Of a stretch of 64,000 nt of DNA, positions 43,949 through 54,512 are shown in pieces. The position numbers and the translations under genes are program-made. The notes below the pieces were generated by a model that did not search any database, was not told where the DNA came from, and saw only the letters and a program-made list of their open reading frames with translations. Source of the DNA: Alphaproteobacteria bacterium (GTDB lineage: Bacteria > Pseudomonadota > Alphaproteobacteria > Puniceispirillales > Puniceispirillaceae); the NCBI GenBank assembly GCA_012269555.1, contig JAAXKA010000026.1, positions 1 through 64,000 of the forward strand, given 5' to 3'. The stretch's first letter is position 1. Each line of letters starts with the position of its first letter.

Positions 43949-45559
43949 TTAGATTGAGGCATGGTTTGCACCGTCATTCATTAACTTCCATACCATTCCA
44001 TCTGATAAAGCCATTACAGATGCATCAATAATATTAGTAGAAACACCAACCGTTCTCCATATTAAATCGTGTTCGTCCTTAAACTCAATTAAAACACGGG
44101 TAACTGCTCCGGTTCCTTTTTGCCCCTCATGTGGTTCAAGAATTCTAACCTTAAAATCAATTAGATCAACATCACCAAGTGAAGGATAGAACTGAATTAA
44201 TGCTTTACGGATCGCCTTATCAATAGCATGCACGGGTCCATTTCCATATTCAACTTCATACTGTGTATGAGAACCAATCGTAATTGCTGCTGTTGCCTCA
44301 GATTCAACAACCAATTCCCCTTTTGCATTAAATCTCCTTTCATCAGTGACCCTAAAACGACCAATCGTAAAATAGTCTGGAACTTGCCCTAATGCCTTTC
44401 TAGCAAGTAACTCGAAACTGGCTTCAGCAGAGTCAAAAGACCAACCATTATACTCTTTTTCTTTAATCTCTCTAATAAGCTTTTCTATCCTGATGTCATC
44501 TGCGGGAATTTCAATACCAACCTCTGAAAAGCGCGCTAGTACATTTGATCTTCCTATTTGATCAGAAATAACAAATGAACGCTCGTTTCCGACTGTCTCA
44601 GGAGGAATATGCTCGTAGGTTCTAGGGTCTTTCTGAGCGGCTGAGGCGTGAAGACCTCCTTTATGAGCAAACGCAGCTGAGCCCACATATGGAGCATGTG
44701 AGTTAGGAACCAGATTGAGCCTATCATCTACCATTCGAGACAAGCTCAATAGTTTTGAAATCTTTTCCTCTGGAATAGAGGTCTTATAACCAAGTTTCAA
44801 CATCAATGTTGGGATAAGCGTAATAAGATCCGCGTTTCCACAGCGCTCTCCAAGGCCATTTATTGTTCCTTGCACCTGTCTTGCGCCCGCCTTAATTGCA
44901 GCTATGCTGTTTGCAACCGCTAGCCCAATATCATTATGACAATGAATCCCAATATTTGCTTGAGGTAAGAATGATTTTGTCTTAGAGACAATTTCAAACA
45001 CATCATCTGTCAACGTGCCACCATTTGTATCACACAAGATTATCCAACGCGCACCGCCGTCAAAAGCAGCTTTTACACATTCCAAAGCAAAATCAGAGTT
45101 TGCTTTGAATCCATCAAAATAATGCTCACAGTCAAACATTGGCTCTCTACCCCGAGCACTGGCTGCTTGAAGTGACTCTTTTATCATTTTTAAATTTTCA
45201 TCCATTGAAATGTTTAAGGCGGTGTTTACATGAAAATCCCATGTTTTTCCAACCAAACAAGTTGCATCCGTCTGCGCATTAATTATTGCATTAAAGCCAG
45301 GATCATTTTCGGTTGATCTACCACCCCTTCTTGTCATACCAAAGGCGACTAAGGAAGATTTTTTTAATTTTGGTGGCTTTTCAAAAAACTGATCATCTGT
45401 TGGGTTTGCCCCTGGCCATCCTGCCTCCACATAGTCAATACCGAACTCATCTAATGCCTGACTAATTGCAATTTTATCTGAAACACTAAAGTCAACGCCT
45501 CGTGTCTGACCACCATCACGAAGCGTGGTGTCAAAAAGCCAGATGTGATTATCACTCAT
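43949..45559 (-). CDS. cimA: (R)-citramalate synthase
   Basis: Condenses pyruvate and acetyl-CoA to citramalate, a threonine-independent entry to isoleucine (and 2-oxobutyrate). The protein has the HMGL-like barrel with FDTTLRDGGQTRGVDFS at the N-terminus, the GIHCHNDIGLAVANS metal motif, and a C-terminal LeuA-type regulatory domain with feedback site. At 536 residues, with KGGLHASAAQKDP, it fits the TIGR00977 citramalate/2-isopropylmalate-like family. I place the start at 45559 because AGAAAG lies nine bases before it; a TTG at 45580 and an ATG at 45568 are in frame upstream. Homocitrate or isopropylmalate activity is less likely. Confidence 0.87.
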   Translation of the reverse strand: MSDNHIWLFDTTLRDGGQTRGVDFSVSDKIAISQALDEFGIDYVEAGWPGANPTDDQFFEKPPKLKKSSLVAFGMTRRGGRSTENDPGFNAIINAQTDATCLVGKTWDFHVNTALNISMDENLKMIKESLQAASARGREPMFDCEHYFDGFKANSDFALECVKAAFDGGARWIILCDTNGGTLTDDVFEIVSKTKSFLPQANIGIHCHNDIGLAVANSIAAIKAGARQVQGTINGLGERCGNADLITLIPTLMLKLGYKTSIPEEKISKLLSLSRMVDDRLNLVPNSHAPYVGSAAFAHKGGLHASAAQKDPRTYEHIPPETVGNERSFVISDQIGRSNVLARFSEVGIEIPADDIRIEKLIREIKEKEYNGWSFDSAEASFELLARKALGQVPDYFTIGRFRVTDERRFNAKGELVVESEATAAITIGSHTQYEVEYGNGPVHAIDKAIRKALIQFYPSLGDVDLIDFKVRILEPHEGQKGTGAVTRVLIEFKDEHDLIWRTVGVSTNIIDASVMALSDGMVWKLMNDGANHASI

Positions 45560-45650
45560 CGCATTCATCTTTCTTATCAATCCAGAGAACTGTCATAATA
45601 AATATAGTAACTCCTATCAAAAATCCTCACAAAACTGTAGTCTTTTCATT

Positions 45651-47000
45651 TTATTTCCTTCTCCAACTTGTACCGTCTGAATTATCAAATAGCTCAATAC
45701 CACTCGAAGCAAGCTTTTGCCTAATATCATCTGCTTTTAAAAAATCTTTATTGACACGAGCAATTCTGCGCTCTTCGATTTGTTGTTCAATCTCTAAGCT
45801 AGATAGCTCATTTTTATGTGCTTCTGATTGAAACCATTCTTGTGATGAATATTTGAGAAGCCCCAGTAACTCTGTGCATGCCTTTATTTCACCTGCTACT
45901 TGTTTTTCACCTTTATTAAAGTCTTTGACTTTTTGATGTAGGAATGCAAGGGCCTTTGGAGTATTTAAGTCATCGTCTAGAATTTCAATAAACTCAGATG
46001 GTGGTAATGATGGGCTCGCATCTCCAGCTACTCTATAAAGCCTATCCAATGCCAATTTTGACTCTGAAACCTGAGCATCAGAATAATCAAGAGGCGCTCT
46101 ATAATGAGCGGCCATCAATGCATAGCGAATAGCTTCCCCCCGATGTTTAGTAAGTGCGTCCGACACGGTAGTAAAATTACCCGCAGATTTAGACATTTTC
46201 TCGCCATTCACAGTTACATATCCATTATGAACCCAATATCGTGCCATATATTGGGTATTATGTGCACAACAGGATTGGGCAATTTCATTTTCATGATGAG
46301 GAAAAATCAAGTCTAGACCCCCAGCGTGTATATCAAATTCTTTACCTAAATATTTTTTTGCCATTGCAGAACATTCAATATGCCATCCCGGCCTTCCTCT
46401 CCCAAACGGACTATCCCAACCTGGTTGCTCTGGAGTTGATGGCTTCCATAACACAAAATCAGAAGGATCTTTTTTATAGGGAGCAATATCAACTCGGGCA
46501 CCTGCTATCATTTCATGCAGGCTTCTACCAGATAATTTACCATATTCAGGCATTGTTAAAACAGAAAATAACACGTGACCTGATGTCTCATAGGCATGAT
46601 CGCGTGCGAGCAATGTTTCAATTATTTCTATCATATCAGAAATATGTTCAGTAGCTCTTGGTTCCACATCTGGAGAAGAAACGTTTAGGGCCCTGCAGTC
46701 ATCATGGAAATCATTAATAGTGGTTTCGCAGAGGCTATTGATAGACATCCCAAGTTCCAAAGCTCGTTTGTTTATCTTATCATCAACATCAGTGATGTTT
46801 CTAACATAAGTTACGTCTTTATAATGGTAACGAAGCAATTTTACGAGTATATCAAAAAGGACAAGAGGTCTTGCATTACCTACGTGAATTCTGTCATAAA
46901 CAGTAGGCCCGCAAGCATAAATTCCTACATGATTTATGCTGAGAGGAGTAAAGAGTTCTTTTTCTTTTACAAGTGTATTGTAGAGCCGCAAACCACTCAT
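45651..47000 (-). CDS. cysS: cysteine-tRNA ligase
   Basis: Charges tRNA-Cys in the cytoplasm. The 449-residue class I synthetase has the HIGH-type motif CGPTVYDRIHVGNARP near residues 30-45, the zinc cysteine there with a second in the HIECSAMAKKYLG segment, and HPHHENEIAQS-like FPHHENEIAQS. KMSKSAGNFTT is near 266-276. A C-terminal anticodon domain is present. Its start overlaps the gltX stop by four bases (ATGA), so the two synthetases are co-translated. The length is normal. Confidence 0.96.
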   Translation of the reverse strand: MSGLRLYNTLVKEKELFTPLSINHVGIYACGPTVYDRIHVGNARPLVLFDILVKLLRYHYKDVTYVRNITDVDDKINKRALELGMSINSLCETTINDFHDDCRALNVSSPDVEPRATEHISDMIEIIETLLARDHAYETSGHVLFSVLTMPEYGKLSGRSLHEMIAGARVDIAPYKKDPSDFVLWKPSTPEQPGWDSPFGRGRPGWHIECSAMAKKYLGKEFDIHAGGLDLIFPHHENEIAQSCCAHNTQYMARYWVHNGYVTVNGEKMSKSAGNFTTVSDALTKHRGEAIRYALMAAHYRAPLDYSDAQVSESKLALDRLYRVAGDASPSLPPSEFIEILDDDLNTPKALAFLHQKVKDFNKGEKQVAGEIKACTELLGLLKYSSQEWFQSEAHKNELSSLEIEQQIEERRIARVNKDFLKADDIRQKLASSGIELFDNSDGTSWRRK

Positions 47001-48340
47001 GCCGTTATTCCCGATAAACGTTTTCGAACGCGTTCCCTACCCATATACTTAAGTAAATTTTTTACCTCGGGCCCTTGTGTTTTACCTGTTAAAGCTAGCC
47101 GAAGGGGGTGAAATAAAGATTTACCCTTTTTACCAGATTTCTCTGATATCAATGCAACCCAGCTATTCCAGGTTTCTGCCGTCAATTCGCCTTCCGGCAT
47201 ACTCTCAATAGCCAATTCACATAATTCATTATCCTCGATTATGGGTTTTATTTCACTGTGACATAGTTGCCACCAAAACTTAATATCAGAAAAATAAAGA
47301 ATATTTCCTTTAATAGCTTCCCAAAATTCCTCATCTATTTCTGAAACATCTTCAAAAGAAAATCTATCGCGAAGCTCATTAAAAGTTAAAAGCTGAAGTG
47401 TTTTTGCATTGATTAAACTAAGCTCTACTGGGTCAAATTTTGCGGTTGAGCGACTAAATTTCTCTATTGAAAATTGTTCTATAATTTCATCAAATGTTGA
47501 AAACGCTTCAATGGGGTCAGAGGTACCAATTCTCGCTAATAGAGCAGCAATTGCTAGAGGCTCAAATCCTTCTTCGCGCAACTGACCTATAGAAAGACTA
47601 CCTAGTCTTTTGGACAAACCCTCTCCTTCTGCTCCAGCTAATAAGGCCATATGTCCCAAGTCCGGCGGCTTTACTCCTAATGCTTCAAAAAGTTGAATTT
47701 GAGCAGCAGAGTTTGTAACATGGTCTTCACCTCTTAAAATTGTTGTAATACCGTGATCAATGTCATCCACAACTGAAGCAAGTGTGTAAATAACTCTCCC
47801 ATCAGCCCGAAGCAGTACGGGGTCAGAGAGGCTTGACATATGAATACTTGACTCACCCCTTATAAGGTCCGTCCATCTAACCTCCTCATCATTAAGTAAA
47901 AATCGATAGTGAGGCATAATATTCTGCTCGTTATAAGCTTTTTTTTGAGCTTCCGTTAATCGAAGAGCCGCTCGATCATAAACAGGCGGCTTGCCAGACA
48001 TTAAAAGTGCTTTTCTTTTTAAACCTAACTCTTCTTGCGTTTCATAACATGGATAAGCGCGACCATTTTGAATAAGCCTTTCTAAGGCCTTATTATAAAT
48101 GTCTAATCTTTCCGATTGTCTGTCTTCACTTTCCCATTTAATGCCAAGCCATTTCAAGTCATCTCTAATTGACTCTTCAAACTTTAATGATGAGCGCTGT
48201 TTGTCCGTATCGTCAATTCTGAGCATAAAATGACCACCAGCTTTTTTTGCATAAAGAAAATTCACTAACGCTGTTCTAAGATTTCCTACATGCAAATGTC
48301 CTGTTGGACTTGGCGCAAATCTAACCTTTGGCAATGTCAT
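46997..48340 (-). CDS. gltX: glutamate-tRNA ligase
   Basis: Charges tRNA-Glu (and tRNA-Gln in organisms using the amidotransferase route). The 447-residue class I synthetase has the HIGH motif RFAPSPTGHLHVGNLRTAL at the N-terminus and the KMSKS-type loop EGLSKRLGS near residue 241. The LRGEDHVTNSAAQ segment is typical. Alphaproteobacteria often have two GltX copies; this one's lineage cannot be told without alignment. It lies 10 bases after nadE and overlaps cysS. Confidence 0.93.
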   Translation of the reverse strand: MTLPKVRFAPSPTGHLHVGNLRTALVNFLYAKKAGGHFMLRIDDTDKQRSSLKFEESIRDDLKWLGIKWESEDRQSERLDIYNKALERLIQNGRAYPCYETQEELGLKRKALLMSGKPPVYDRAALRLTEAQKKAYNEQNIMPHYRFLLNDEEVRWTDLIRGESSIHMSSLSDPVLLRADGRVIYTLASVVDDIDHGITTILRGEDHVTNSAAQIQLFEALGVKPPDLGHMALLAGAEGEGLSKRLGSLSIGQLREEGFEPLAIAALLARIGTSDPIEAFSTFDEIIEQFSIEKFSRSTAKFDPVELSLINAKTLQLLTFNELRDRFSFEDVSEIDEEFWEAIKGNILYFSDIKFWWQLCHSEIKPIIEDNELCELAIESMPEGELTAETWNSWVALISEKSGKKGKSLFHPLRLALTGKTQGPEVKNLLKYMGRERVRKRLSGITA

Positions 48341-48350
48341 ATGTGCAATC

Positions 48351-50039
48351 CTACCTATTATGATATGCAGGTCTAAAACCCGAAGTTAGAGGCAATCGTC
48401 TATCTCTGCCAAATGCCCTAGTAGTAATTTTAGGACCTGGTGCCGCTTGAAAGCGTTTGTATTCAGCTCTAAACAATAATTGACTAGCTTTTTCAACAAC
48501 TTCCCTGTCAAATCCTCTTGATATAATCGTTTTTATGTCCGCCATTTCTTCTGTTAAAGCAACAAGAATAGGATCCAGTACGTCATATTCCGGAAGACTA
48601 TCTGTGTCTTGCTGGTCTGGCCTTAATTCTGCTGATGGTGGTCTGGTGATTATACGCTCCGGTATAATTTTATCTTTTTTGATAGGTGATAATCGCGGTA
48701 CATTATTATTACGCCATTTGCAAAGTTCAAATACGGTTGTTTTCCAAACATCTTTAATTGGTGCATACCCACCACACATATCCCCATATAATGTTGCATA
48801 ACCAGCAGCATATTCAGATTTATTACCAGTAGCTAATACCATCGAACCAAACTTATTAGAATAGGCCATTAGAGTTAGTCCGCGAAGTCTAGATTGAATA
48901 TTCTCTTCTGCTATACCAGCATCTGTATTTTTAAAATAAGGCTCTAACATAATGTTAAATTGCGACATCGCTTCAGCTATTGAAATGGTTTTATAGCTAA
49001 TACCTAGGTTATCTGCGAGTAATTCTGCATCGTTAAGGCTAATATCTGCTGTGTACTCAGAAGGCATCATAATCGTATCAACTTTATCAGCACCAAGGGC
49101 ATCAGCCGCTAGCACAGCCACAAGCGCAGAGTCAATTCCACCTGAAAGACCTAAAACAACACCAGGAAAATTATTCTTTTCAACATAGTCCCTAATTCCA
49201 ATCATCAGAGCATTATAGCAAGACGCAAGACCTTCCTCTGGTTTGTAGACCTGACCTATCATCCTTACTCCCGCAGGCTTGACCTCTAATGTAACTGTAG
49301 ATACTGTTTCTGAAAAACTTGGAAGATGGGACGCAAGCTCACCGCCTAAATTAAGGGCAAAAGAATTACCATCAAAAACCACTTCGTCCTGTCCACCAAC
49401 CATATTCAAATAAATAATAGGCAAATTAGTTTCACCCATTCTAGCGATTGCCGTTGCCATTCTTTTATCTTGCTTACCAATTTCAAATGGGCTTGCGTTT
49501 AATGAAATTATTAATTGTGCACCAGCCTCCTGCAATGTCTCACAAATATCAGGAGTCCAGATATCCTCGCAAATTGCTAGACCAAGACGCCAACCTCTAA
49601 GAGAAATTGGACCTGTACCATTCCCTGCCTTGAAATTACGTTTTTCATCAAACACACCATAATTTGGTAAGTTAATCTTATCGTAATGATGAATTATTTT
49701 TCCGTCATCTAATACAAAAAGAGAATTAAACAGAACACCGTCGTTCTTTCTAGGTGCACCAACAATAATAGCCGGCTTACCGTCAGTTGTAAGTTTTGCT
49801 AGATCATGCAATGAGGCTTCGATCTCTGCAATAAAATCATCACGATATACCAAATCATCACATGGATATCCCGCAAGAAACATTTCCGGAGTGATAATAA
49901 TATCAGCACCCATTCTAATGGCTTTTTTATGTGCTATAATTAGTTTTTTAGTGTTTAAATGCACGTTACCAAGATGCGGATTAAGTTGAGCAAGTGCAAT
50001 AGAAAGCTGCTCCGTTTCTTTAAGGTTTTCCAATGTCAT
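48351..50039 (-). CDS. nadE: glutamine-dependent NAD+ synthetase
   Basis: Makes NAD from deamido-NAD, with ammonia drawn from glutamine. The 562-residue protein joins an N-terminal nitrilase-like glutaminase domain (Glu in TPEMFLAGYP, Lys in HYDKINLPNYG, Cys in LAICEDIWTP) to a C-terminal synthetase domain with the P-loop LGLSGGIDSALVAVL near residues 290-304. This two-domain form needs no external ammonia. It overlaps the nicotinate phosphoribosyltransferase gene by four bases, linking salvage and final step of NAD synthesis. Confidence 0.95.
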   Translation of the reverse strand: MTLENLKETEQLSIALAQLNPHLGNVHLNTKKLIIAHKKAIRMGADIIITPEMFLAGYPCDDLVYRDDFIAEIEASLHDLAKLTTDGKPAIIVGAPRKNDGVLFNSLFVLDDGKIIHHYDKINLPNYGVFDEKRNFKAGNGTGPISLRGWRLGLAICEDIWTPDICETLQEAGAQLIISLNASPFEIGKQDKRMATAIARMGETNLPIIYLNMVGGQDEVVFDGNSFALNLGGELASHLPSFSETVSTVTLEVKPAGVRMIGQVYKPEEGLASCYNALMIGIRDYVEKNNFPGVVLGLSGGIDSALVAVLAADALGADKVDTIMMPSEYTADISLNDAELLADNLGISYKTISIAEAMSQFNIMLEPYFKNTDAGIAEENIQSRLRGLTLMAYSNKFGSMVLATGNKSEYAAGYATLYGDMCGGYAPIKDVWKTTVFELCKWRNNNVPRLSPIKKDKIIPERIITRPPSAELRPDQQDTDSLPEYDVLDPILVALTEEMADIKTIISRGFDREVVEKASQLLFRAEYKRFQAAPGPKITTRAFGRDRRLPLTSGFRPAYHNR

Positions 50040-51196
50040 AATTTTCTGCCTTTGTCAGAAGCAGATTTTTTTCTAGAAAATAAGAACTCCCGACCAATTT
50101 TAACTTGAGACACACCATTATAAGAGATGATATCCGCAGTAGCGTATGTATCTGACCAGTTAGAAGGCAAATAAGAACCTGTGCCTATAATATCTACTGG
50201 TGCCTTTGCCAATGAGAACACACGGCATTTATCAGGGCTGAATCCGCTGGAGGCGATAATTTTTACATTATTAAATCCAGCTTTATTCAACTGTTCACGC
50301 ATATACCAAATGGCAGCAGCTGAAACACCCGTTCCCATCAAATACTTCAGCTCTTGTTCAGTTCTGTATCCACGAATAGCATTAGGTATATTTCTATCTA
50401 AAACAGCGTATGATTCTTGTGTATCTAAACCTTGCACAAATCTTCCACCATGGGTGTCAATCCTAACGCCCAACTGCCCTGACTCAACTAATTCTGGAAA
50501 TTCAGTTGCAACTTCTATGGCATCATCAATTTCATTTCCGTAATAATCCACAAGCACGGTTAAAGCACGTTCTGGAAAGGTTTTGTGAAAAAGCTTTGCT
50601 GCCTTAAGTGTGCTCCCAGCATACCCGATCAGCGCGTGAGGCATAGTTCCTATTCCATAAGTCATGCCAAAATGATGTGCAGTCGCATCAGTTGCGCAAC
50701 CAATAAATCCTTTAGCTCCGTTTTTCGAAATTGCTTTTTTTGAACCAACAGATGCGCCATATGCCATTAATTCTGCCATCTCTGTTCCAGCGCAATGACG
50801 CGCATCCATGGCTATAAAACCCACTTGAGGAAGTTCCATTGACATATGATAGGCATTATAAGCAGCGACACAGGCTGCCCCTAATTTTTGTAAAAATATA
50901 GTCTCTAAATCTACTAGCGCAACCATGCTCCCGGAAATATAAAACATCGGTTCTCCAGCACCAACCCAAGCGCCCTCCTTAAAAAGGGTCTCTATTTTTA
51001 CAGCTACGCCACGCTCTTCTGTCATTTTATAAAGCCAGTCTATTGCCATTTTTGAAGCAAGCGTCACTGGCCTTCGCATAAATACAGCGTAGGTTACTTC
51101 TATATCCCCATGCTCCTGCAATATTTTTCGCGTTAGGTTGAAATAGCTATCAGTATAACGCGGGTGTGATTGACTATCTGGCCACATTTTGGTCAC
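50036..51196 (-). CDS. nicotinate phosphoribosyltransferase family protein
   Basis: A 386-residue member of the nicotinate phosphoribosyltransferase family, which makes nicotinate mononucleotide from nicotinate and PRPP. Supporting segments are YTDSYFNLTRK at the N-terminus, the DARHCAGTEMAELMAYGAS core, and VRIDTHGGRF, with IASSGFSPDKC and DIIGTGSYLP towards the end. Overlap with nadE (ATGA) strongly supports NAD salvage. It could also use nicotinamide (as in NadV/Nampt), but the sequence and the nadE partner favour nicotinate. It is the first gene of the nadE unit, 34 bases from aroG. Confidence 0.88.
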   Translation of the reverse strand: MTKMWPDSQSHPRYTDSYFNLTRKILQEHGDIEVTYAVFMRRPVTLASKMAIDWLYKMTEERGVAVKIETLFKEGAWVGAGEPMFYISGSMVALVDLETIFLQKLGAACVAAYNAYHMSMELPQVGFIAMDARHCAGTEMAELMAYGASVGSKKAISKNGAKGFIGCATDATAHHFGMTYGIGTMPHALIGYAGSTLKAAKLFHKTFPERALTVLVDYYGNEIDDAIEVATEFPELVESGQLGVRIDTHGGRFVQGLDTQESYAVLDRNIPNAIRGYRTEQELKYLMGTGVSAAAIWYMREQLNKAGFNNVKIIASSGFSPDKCRVFSLAKAPVDIIGTGSYLPSNWSDTYATADIISYNGVSQVKIGREFLFSRKKSASDKGRKL

Positions 51197-51230
51197 TGTT
51201 CTGGTTCCCCATCATTTACTAGAAAAACAG

Positions 51231-52610
51231 CTAAACAGCCTGTAATATTCCAGCTGAATGGTCGCGGCGCTTTTTCATTAAATTTGCTATTAAAAAAGCT
51301 AATTCTAGTGATTGACTTGCATTAAGTCTAGGATCACAATGTGTATGATATCTATCCCCCAAAGATTCCTCAGTTACTGAAACAACACCTCCTACACATT
51401 CTGTTACATTTTGTCCCGTCATTTCAAAATGAATACCACCTGGATAAGTACCAACTTCATCATGGGCAGAAAAGAACCCCTCAACCTCTCTCATAACATC
51501 TTCAATACGCCGCGTTTTATATCCAGAACTTGCTTTTATAGTATTTCCATGCATAGGATCACAACACCAAACTACGTTTGCACCAGATTTATCGACAGCA
51601 CTCAATAATTTAGGCAATTTTGCTAAAACACGGTCTGCACCCATTCTGGTAATTAGGGTTAATCTTCCAGATATATTTTCTGGATTTAGAACTTCAATTA
51701 ATTTGATTAACTCATCTGCCTCGAGAGATGGACCACATTTAATTCCAATCGGATTTGCAATACCACGCATATATTCAACATGAGCACCGTCTAATTGACG
51801 CGTACGGTCACCAATCCAAACCATATGTGCTGATGTTGTAAACAGCTCTTTTGCATTCGTAATTGTATCTTTACGGGTCATTGCCTCTTCATAATTAAGT
51901 AATAAAGCCTCATGACTAGTATAAAACTCAGTTTCCATCAAAGCTCTTGTATTGTCTGAATTAACACCACAAGCAGCCATAAATTTAAGACATTCTTCAA
52001 TTTTCTCAGATAACTGCTCAAATTTCTTTGATTGTGCTGTATCTTTAACATAATCACTATTCCAGCTATGTACCTGATTCAGGTCAGCCATCCCTCCCTG
52101 AGAAAATGCGCGCAATAAGTTTAAAGTTGATGCTGAATGGTCATAAACATTCAGCAATCTTTTGGGGTCTGGTTTTCTACTTACCTCATTAAACTCAATA
52201 CCGTTCACCATATCACCGCGATAAGATGGAAGTTCAATGCCATCAATAACTTCTGTTGGAGAAGAACGAGGTTTAGCAAATTGGCCTGCCATTCGCCCAA
52301 CTTTTATTACAGGCAATCCCGCACCAAAAGTAAGCGCGACAGCCATTTGCAGGATCACCTTAAAACTGTCCCTAATATTGTTAGCACTATACTCTGCGAA
52401 ACTCTCGGCACAGTCTCCACCTTGAAGCAAAAATGCTTTTCCATTTGCAACTTGCCCAAGCTTTTGTCTTAATTCCTGTACTTCTCCTGCAAATACCAAA
52501 GGAGGGCGTTTTTCAAGCATTTTTTCTACTTCATTAAGCAAAGATGCATTGGGATATTCTGGCACTTGCTTAACAGGGAAATTGCGCCAGCTATTTGGTT
52601 GCCATTTCAT
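51231..52610 (-). CDS. 3-deoxy-7-phosphoheptulonate synthase, class II
   Basis: The first enzyme of the shikimate pathway. The 459-residue protein begins [18 protein letters not shown] and has the class II (plant-type) pattern: [42 protein letters not shown] with the metal histidine, and [18 protein letters not shown]. Class II enzymes differ from AroF/G/H and are usual in alphaproteobacteria. The start at 52610 gives the expected N-terminus. It is followed 34 bases later by the NAD genes on the same strand. Confidence 0.95.
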   Translation of the reverse strand: MKWQPNSWRNFPVKQVPEYPNASLLNEVEKMLEKRPPLVFAGEVQELRQKLGQVANGKAFLLQGGDCAESFAEYSANNIRDSFKVILQMAVALTFGAGLPVIKVGRMAGQFAKPRSSPTEVIDGIELPSYRGDMVNGIEFNEVSRKPDPKRLLNVYDHSASTLNLLRAFSQGGMADLNQVHSWNSDYVKDTAQSKKFEQLSEKIEECLKFMAACGVNSDNTRALMETEFYTSHEALLLNYEEAMTRKDTITNAKELFTTSAHMVWIGDRTRQLDGAHVEYMRGIANPIGIKCGPSLEADELIKLIEVLNPENISGRLTLITRMGADRVLAKLPKLLSAVDKSGANVVWCCDPMHGNTIKASSGYKTRRIEDVMREVEGFFSAHDEVGTYPGGIHFEMTGQNVTECVGGVVSVTEESLGDRYHTHCDPRLNASQSLELAFLIANLMKKRRDHSAGILQAV

Positions 52611-52787
52611 ACCAACACCTATTTTTTAATTTAATATTACAAACAAAAATAATCTATATTTCCGCAACCCAAATGTACTGTTTTGAGCTACCAAATGCAA
52701 ATAAACTTGCCCGTTTCTTTATTTTTATTTTTATAATTTTAAAGCTATTTTGCGATGTAGAGAATAATTTTATAGGAGCGCACAAGT

Positions 52788-54143
52788 TTAAACTCTTGGT
52801 GTTCGCATAGTTACAAATTCTTCAGCAGCAGTTGGATGAATGCCAACAGTGGCATCAAAATCTGATTTGGTAGCTCCCATTTTCATTGCAATTGCAATTC
52901 CTTGCATAATTTCAGCGCAATCTGGTCCAACCATGTGCGCACCAATTACCTTATCAGTTTCATGTTCTACAACTAATTTCATATAGCTTTGTTCTGCTCG
53001 TCCTGAAATGGTATTTTTCATTGCCTTAAATTTAGACTCAAATATTAAAACACTTATATTTCTATCGATAGCCTGTTTTTCTGTAATCCCAACGCAAGCT
53101 ATAGGCGGTTGACTAAATACAGCAGAAGCGATTAACTCATGAGACATTATTCTTTGATTATTTCCATAAAAAGTATCTGCGAAGGCGTGGCCCTCCCCAA
53201 TTGCAACAGGTGTAAGAGTTACCCTATCTGTTACATCACCTATAGCAAAAATAGATGGAACAGAAGTTTGACCATTCTCAGACACGAGTATTTGTCCAAC
53301 ATCTCCCATTTTTACTCCAATTTTATCAAGGCCTAACGATGCGGTGTTTGGTTGCCTTCCCGTAGCCGCTAAAAGTTGGTTAGCATCTATCATCTCGTTA
53401 TTATCTAAAGAAACAGATAGCTTATCTGAGTTTTTTTCAACTTTTGTAATTGAAGTATTTGGATGAAGTTTTACGCCCCTATCAGTGAGACAGTTAGCAA
53501 TGTGAGCTCTTACATCATCGTCAAACCCACGAAGAGGAAATTCGCTTCTGAAAATTAAATGAGTATCACTTCCTAGTGATGCAAAAATACCTGCAAATTC
53601 TAACGCAATATAACCACCACCTTGAATAATAATTTTTTCTGGCAGTTCTTTCAGGTCTAACGCCTCATTTGACGTAATTGCATTTTCTGCCATCCCCTTC
53701 GTGTTTAGGATGGAGGGAACACCACCTACCGCTATAAGAATTCGTTCTGCAGTCAATGTCTTTCCATTAACTAAGACTTCATTTGGACCAATAATAATTC
53801 CTTTTCCTTCAATTAGATCTACACCCGCATTTTCGAGTAGTTTCCTGTAAATTCCTTCAAGACGGGAAATCTCAGCATCTTTCGCTGATATAAGTGCCCC
53901 CCAATTGTGCATTAAGCCTTCAATTTGCCAGCCGAATCCCTCAGCATCAACCGCTTCGTGAGCAAAACTGGCTCCATAAACGAGTAACTTTTTCGGAACA
54001 CATCCTCTAATAACGCAAGTACCTCCTAGGCGGTCTTTTTCAACAATAGCAACCTTAGCCCCAAAAGAGGCAGATATTCTGCTAGCTCTCACTCCGCCAG
54101 AGCCCGCTCCAATTACTATAAGATCATAATCATGGGTTGCCAT
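52788..54143 (-). CDS. gor: glutathione-disulfide reductase
   Basis: Reduces glutathione disulfide with NADPH. The 451-residue flavoprotein has the FAD motif IGAGSGGVRASRIS, the redox pair in GGTCVIRGCVPKKL, the NADPH region with GGGYIALEFAGIFASLG and arginine in LIFRSEF, and a C-terminal GIHPTAAEEFVTM with the catalytic His-Glu pair. The CVIRGC spacing is a plant/alphaproteobacterial variant of CVNVGC. Start at 54143: AGGA lies six bases upstream, whereas the in-frame ATG at 54149 is too close. With the GST at 22 kb and GrxD at 41.9 kb it supports a glutathione-based redox system. Confidence 0.94.
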   Translation of the reverse strand: MATHDYDLIVIGAGSGGVRASRISASFGAKVAIVEKDRLGGTCVIRGCVPKKLLVYGASFAHEAVDAEGFGWQIEGLMHNWGALISAKDAEISRLEGIYRKLLENAGVDLIEGKGIIIGPNEVLVNGKTLTAERILIAVGGVPSILNTKGMAENAITSNEALDLKELPEKIIIQGGGYIALEFAGIFASLGSDTHLIFRSEFPLRGFDDDVRAHIANCLTDRGVKLHPNTSITKVEKNSDKLSVSLDNNEMIDANQLLAATGRQPNTASLGLDKIGVKMGDVGQILVSENGQTSVPSIFAIGDVTDRVTLTPVAIGEGHAFADTFYGNNQRIMSHELIASAVFSQPPIACVGITEKQAIDRNISVLIFESKFKAMKNTISGRAEQSYMKLVVEHETDKVIGAHMVGPDCAEIMQGIAIAMKMGATKSDFDATVGIHPTAAEEFVTMRTPRV

Positions 54144-54512
54144 TAGCATTCCTGCTTAGTAACAAAAATAATTCAGTAATAACCTATTTACACAAAGGTT
54201 GTCGAGAAACCTTATAATTTACTAGAATTATTTCTCTTTGATCTCAACTCACATATTAAATTAAAACCAAATAAGAAGTAATTTTCAAAATTTTTATACA
54301 AACTTACTTATTCGAATTGAATAGCATTCTTATTCTTTAAATTATTCTAGACATAGATAAAAAAATATATTGAGATAAACTTTAACTATATTTGCAAAGC
54401 TAAATTCTACTTTCTCGTTCAAAGTGGATTGGCAAAATTCAAAATCAGTGCTTATCTACAAGCATTATCTGTAAAGAGAAAAATATAATAGTTATCATCT
54501 TAGAGTATAAAT
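54144..54512. other. AT-rich intergenic region between divergent gor and acetoacetyl-CoA synthetase
   Basis: The longest gene-free stretch in the window, about 369 bases. It contains promoters for both flanking genes by position, but no consensus pair is convincing. Visible elements are an inverted repeat AAGGTT/AACCTT (54195-54213, seven-base loop) and TGCTT/AAGCA around ATCTAC near 54450-54465. I see no open reading frame with a ribosome site and no RNA gene. Confidence 0.6.

Noticed and set aside
46241-46654. 137-residue open frame opposite cysS
   Set aside because: It is a shadow of the well-supported cysS on the other strand.
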